Origin: Agarophyton chilense
Taxonomy: Eukaryota; Rhodophyta; Florideophyceae; Gracilariales; Gracilariaceae
NCBI GenBank assembly: GCA_030374765.1
Contig: JARGXX010000047.1
Span: forward strand, 1-64,000
Reading direction: 5' to 3'
DNA: 64,000 nt
A model generated the notes under the pieces. The model searched no databases and was not told the DNA's origin. It saw only the letters and a program-made list of their open reading frames with translations. Shown piece by piece: positions 63,969 to 64,000 of the stretch. Each line of letters starts with the position of its first letter. Position 1 is the stretch's first letter. The position numbers and the translations under genes were made by a program.

Positions 63969-64000
63969 GCAAGGAGCAGAAGAGAAGCTCCGCGTCTAGA
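63898..64000 (+). repeat. 75-bp tandem repeat at the window end
   Basis: GGAGCAGAAGAGAAGCTCCG starts at 63898 and again at 63973, both followed by a CTAGA end. The second unit is cut by the window end. GGAGC...GCTCC within each unit is a small palindrome. Confidence 0.75.

Overview
The window is eukaryotic and dominated by repeats. The evidence is LTR retrotransposons of both Ty3/gypsy and Ty1/copia type, a C2H2 zinc-finger gene with a 120-nt GT-AG intron, and large blocks related to the retinoblastoma (RB) family. There is no operon structure and no rRNA or tRNA gene that I can support. A compact-intron, retroelement-rich alga (for example a multicellular red alga) is my best guess, but nothing in the sequence proves the lineage.

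Layout. 1-6139 is segmental-duplication copy A. It carries a decayed Ty3/gypsy pol on the minus strand and a gypsy 3' LTR. 6097-10073 is a minus-strand copia element with broken gag, protease, integrase and RT/RNase H. 11286-14290 (minus) is the most complete RB-like gene block (N-domain, pocket A, pocket B, C-tail), interrupted by stops. 14837-20094 is a long inverted-repeat structure. It holds the only intact C2H2 gene (17206-18495) and, facing it, a partial inverted paralog. 20347-20576 is a solo LTR with a 5-bp target duplication. 22108-28809 is a complete Ty3/gypsy element bounded by 180-bp LTRs and GTAAC target duplications; it has gag frameshifts and one nonsense codon in integrase. 29133-30965 holds a minus-strand copia RT/RNase H fragment fused to a gypsy integrase fragment.

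31281-37420 is copy B of the first 6.1 kb, about 0.2% different from A. From 37421 on, a mosaic repeats with a period of 12,381 bp: RB N-terminal block, zinc-finger pseudogene with inverted partner, non-coding arm, helical-repeat gene fragment, RB C-terminal block, inverted helical-repeat fragment, copia element. The first mosaic copy is cut at both ends (37421 and 48570). The second (49802-60951) runs on through the rest of its copia element, which is interrupted at 62681 by the 5' LTR of a further gypsy element that leaves the window at 64000.

The genes do not form a pathway. The likely history is retroelement insertion followed by repeated segmental duplication and deletion. This split an RB-family gene and a zinc-finger gene into several chimeric copies. 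The most interesting points are the RB mosaic and a copia design in which the gag AUG lies inside a primer-binding site that pairs with the initiator-tRNA anticodon loop.
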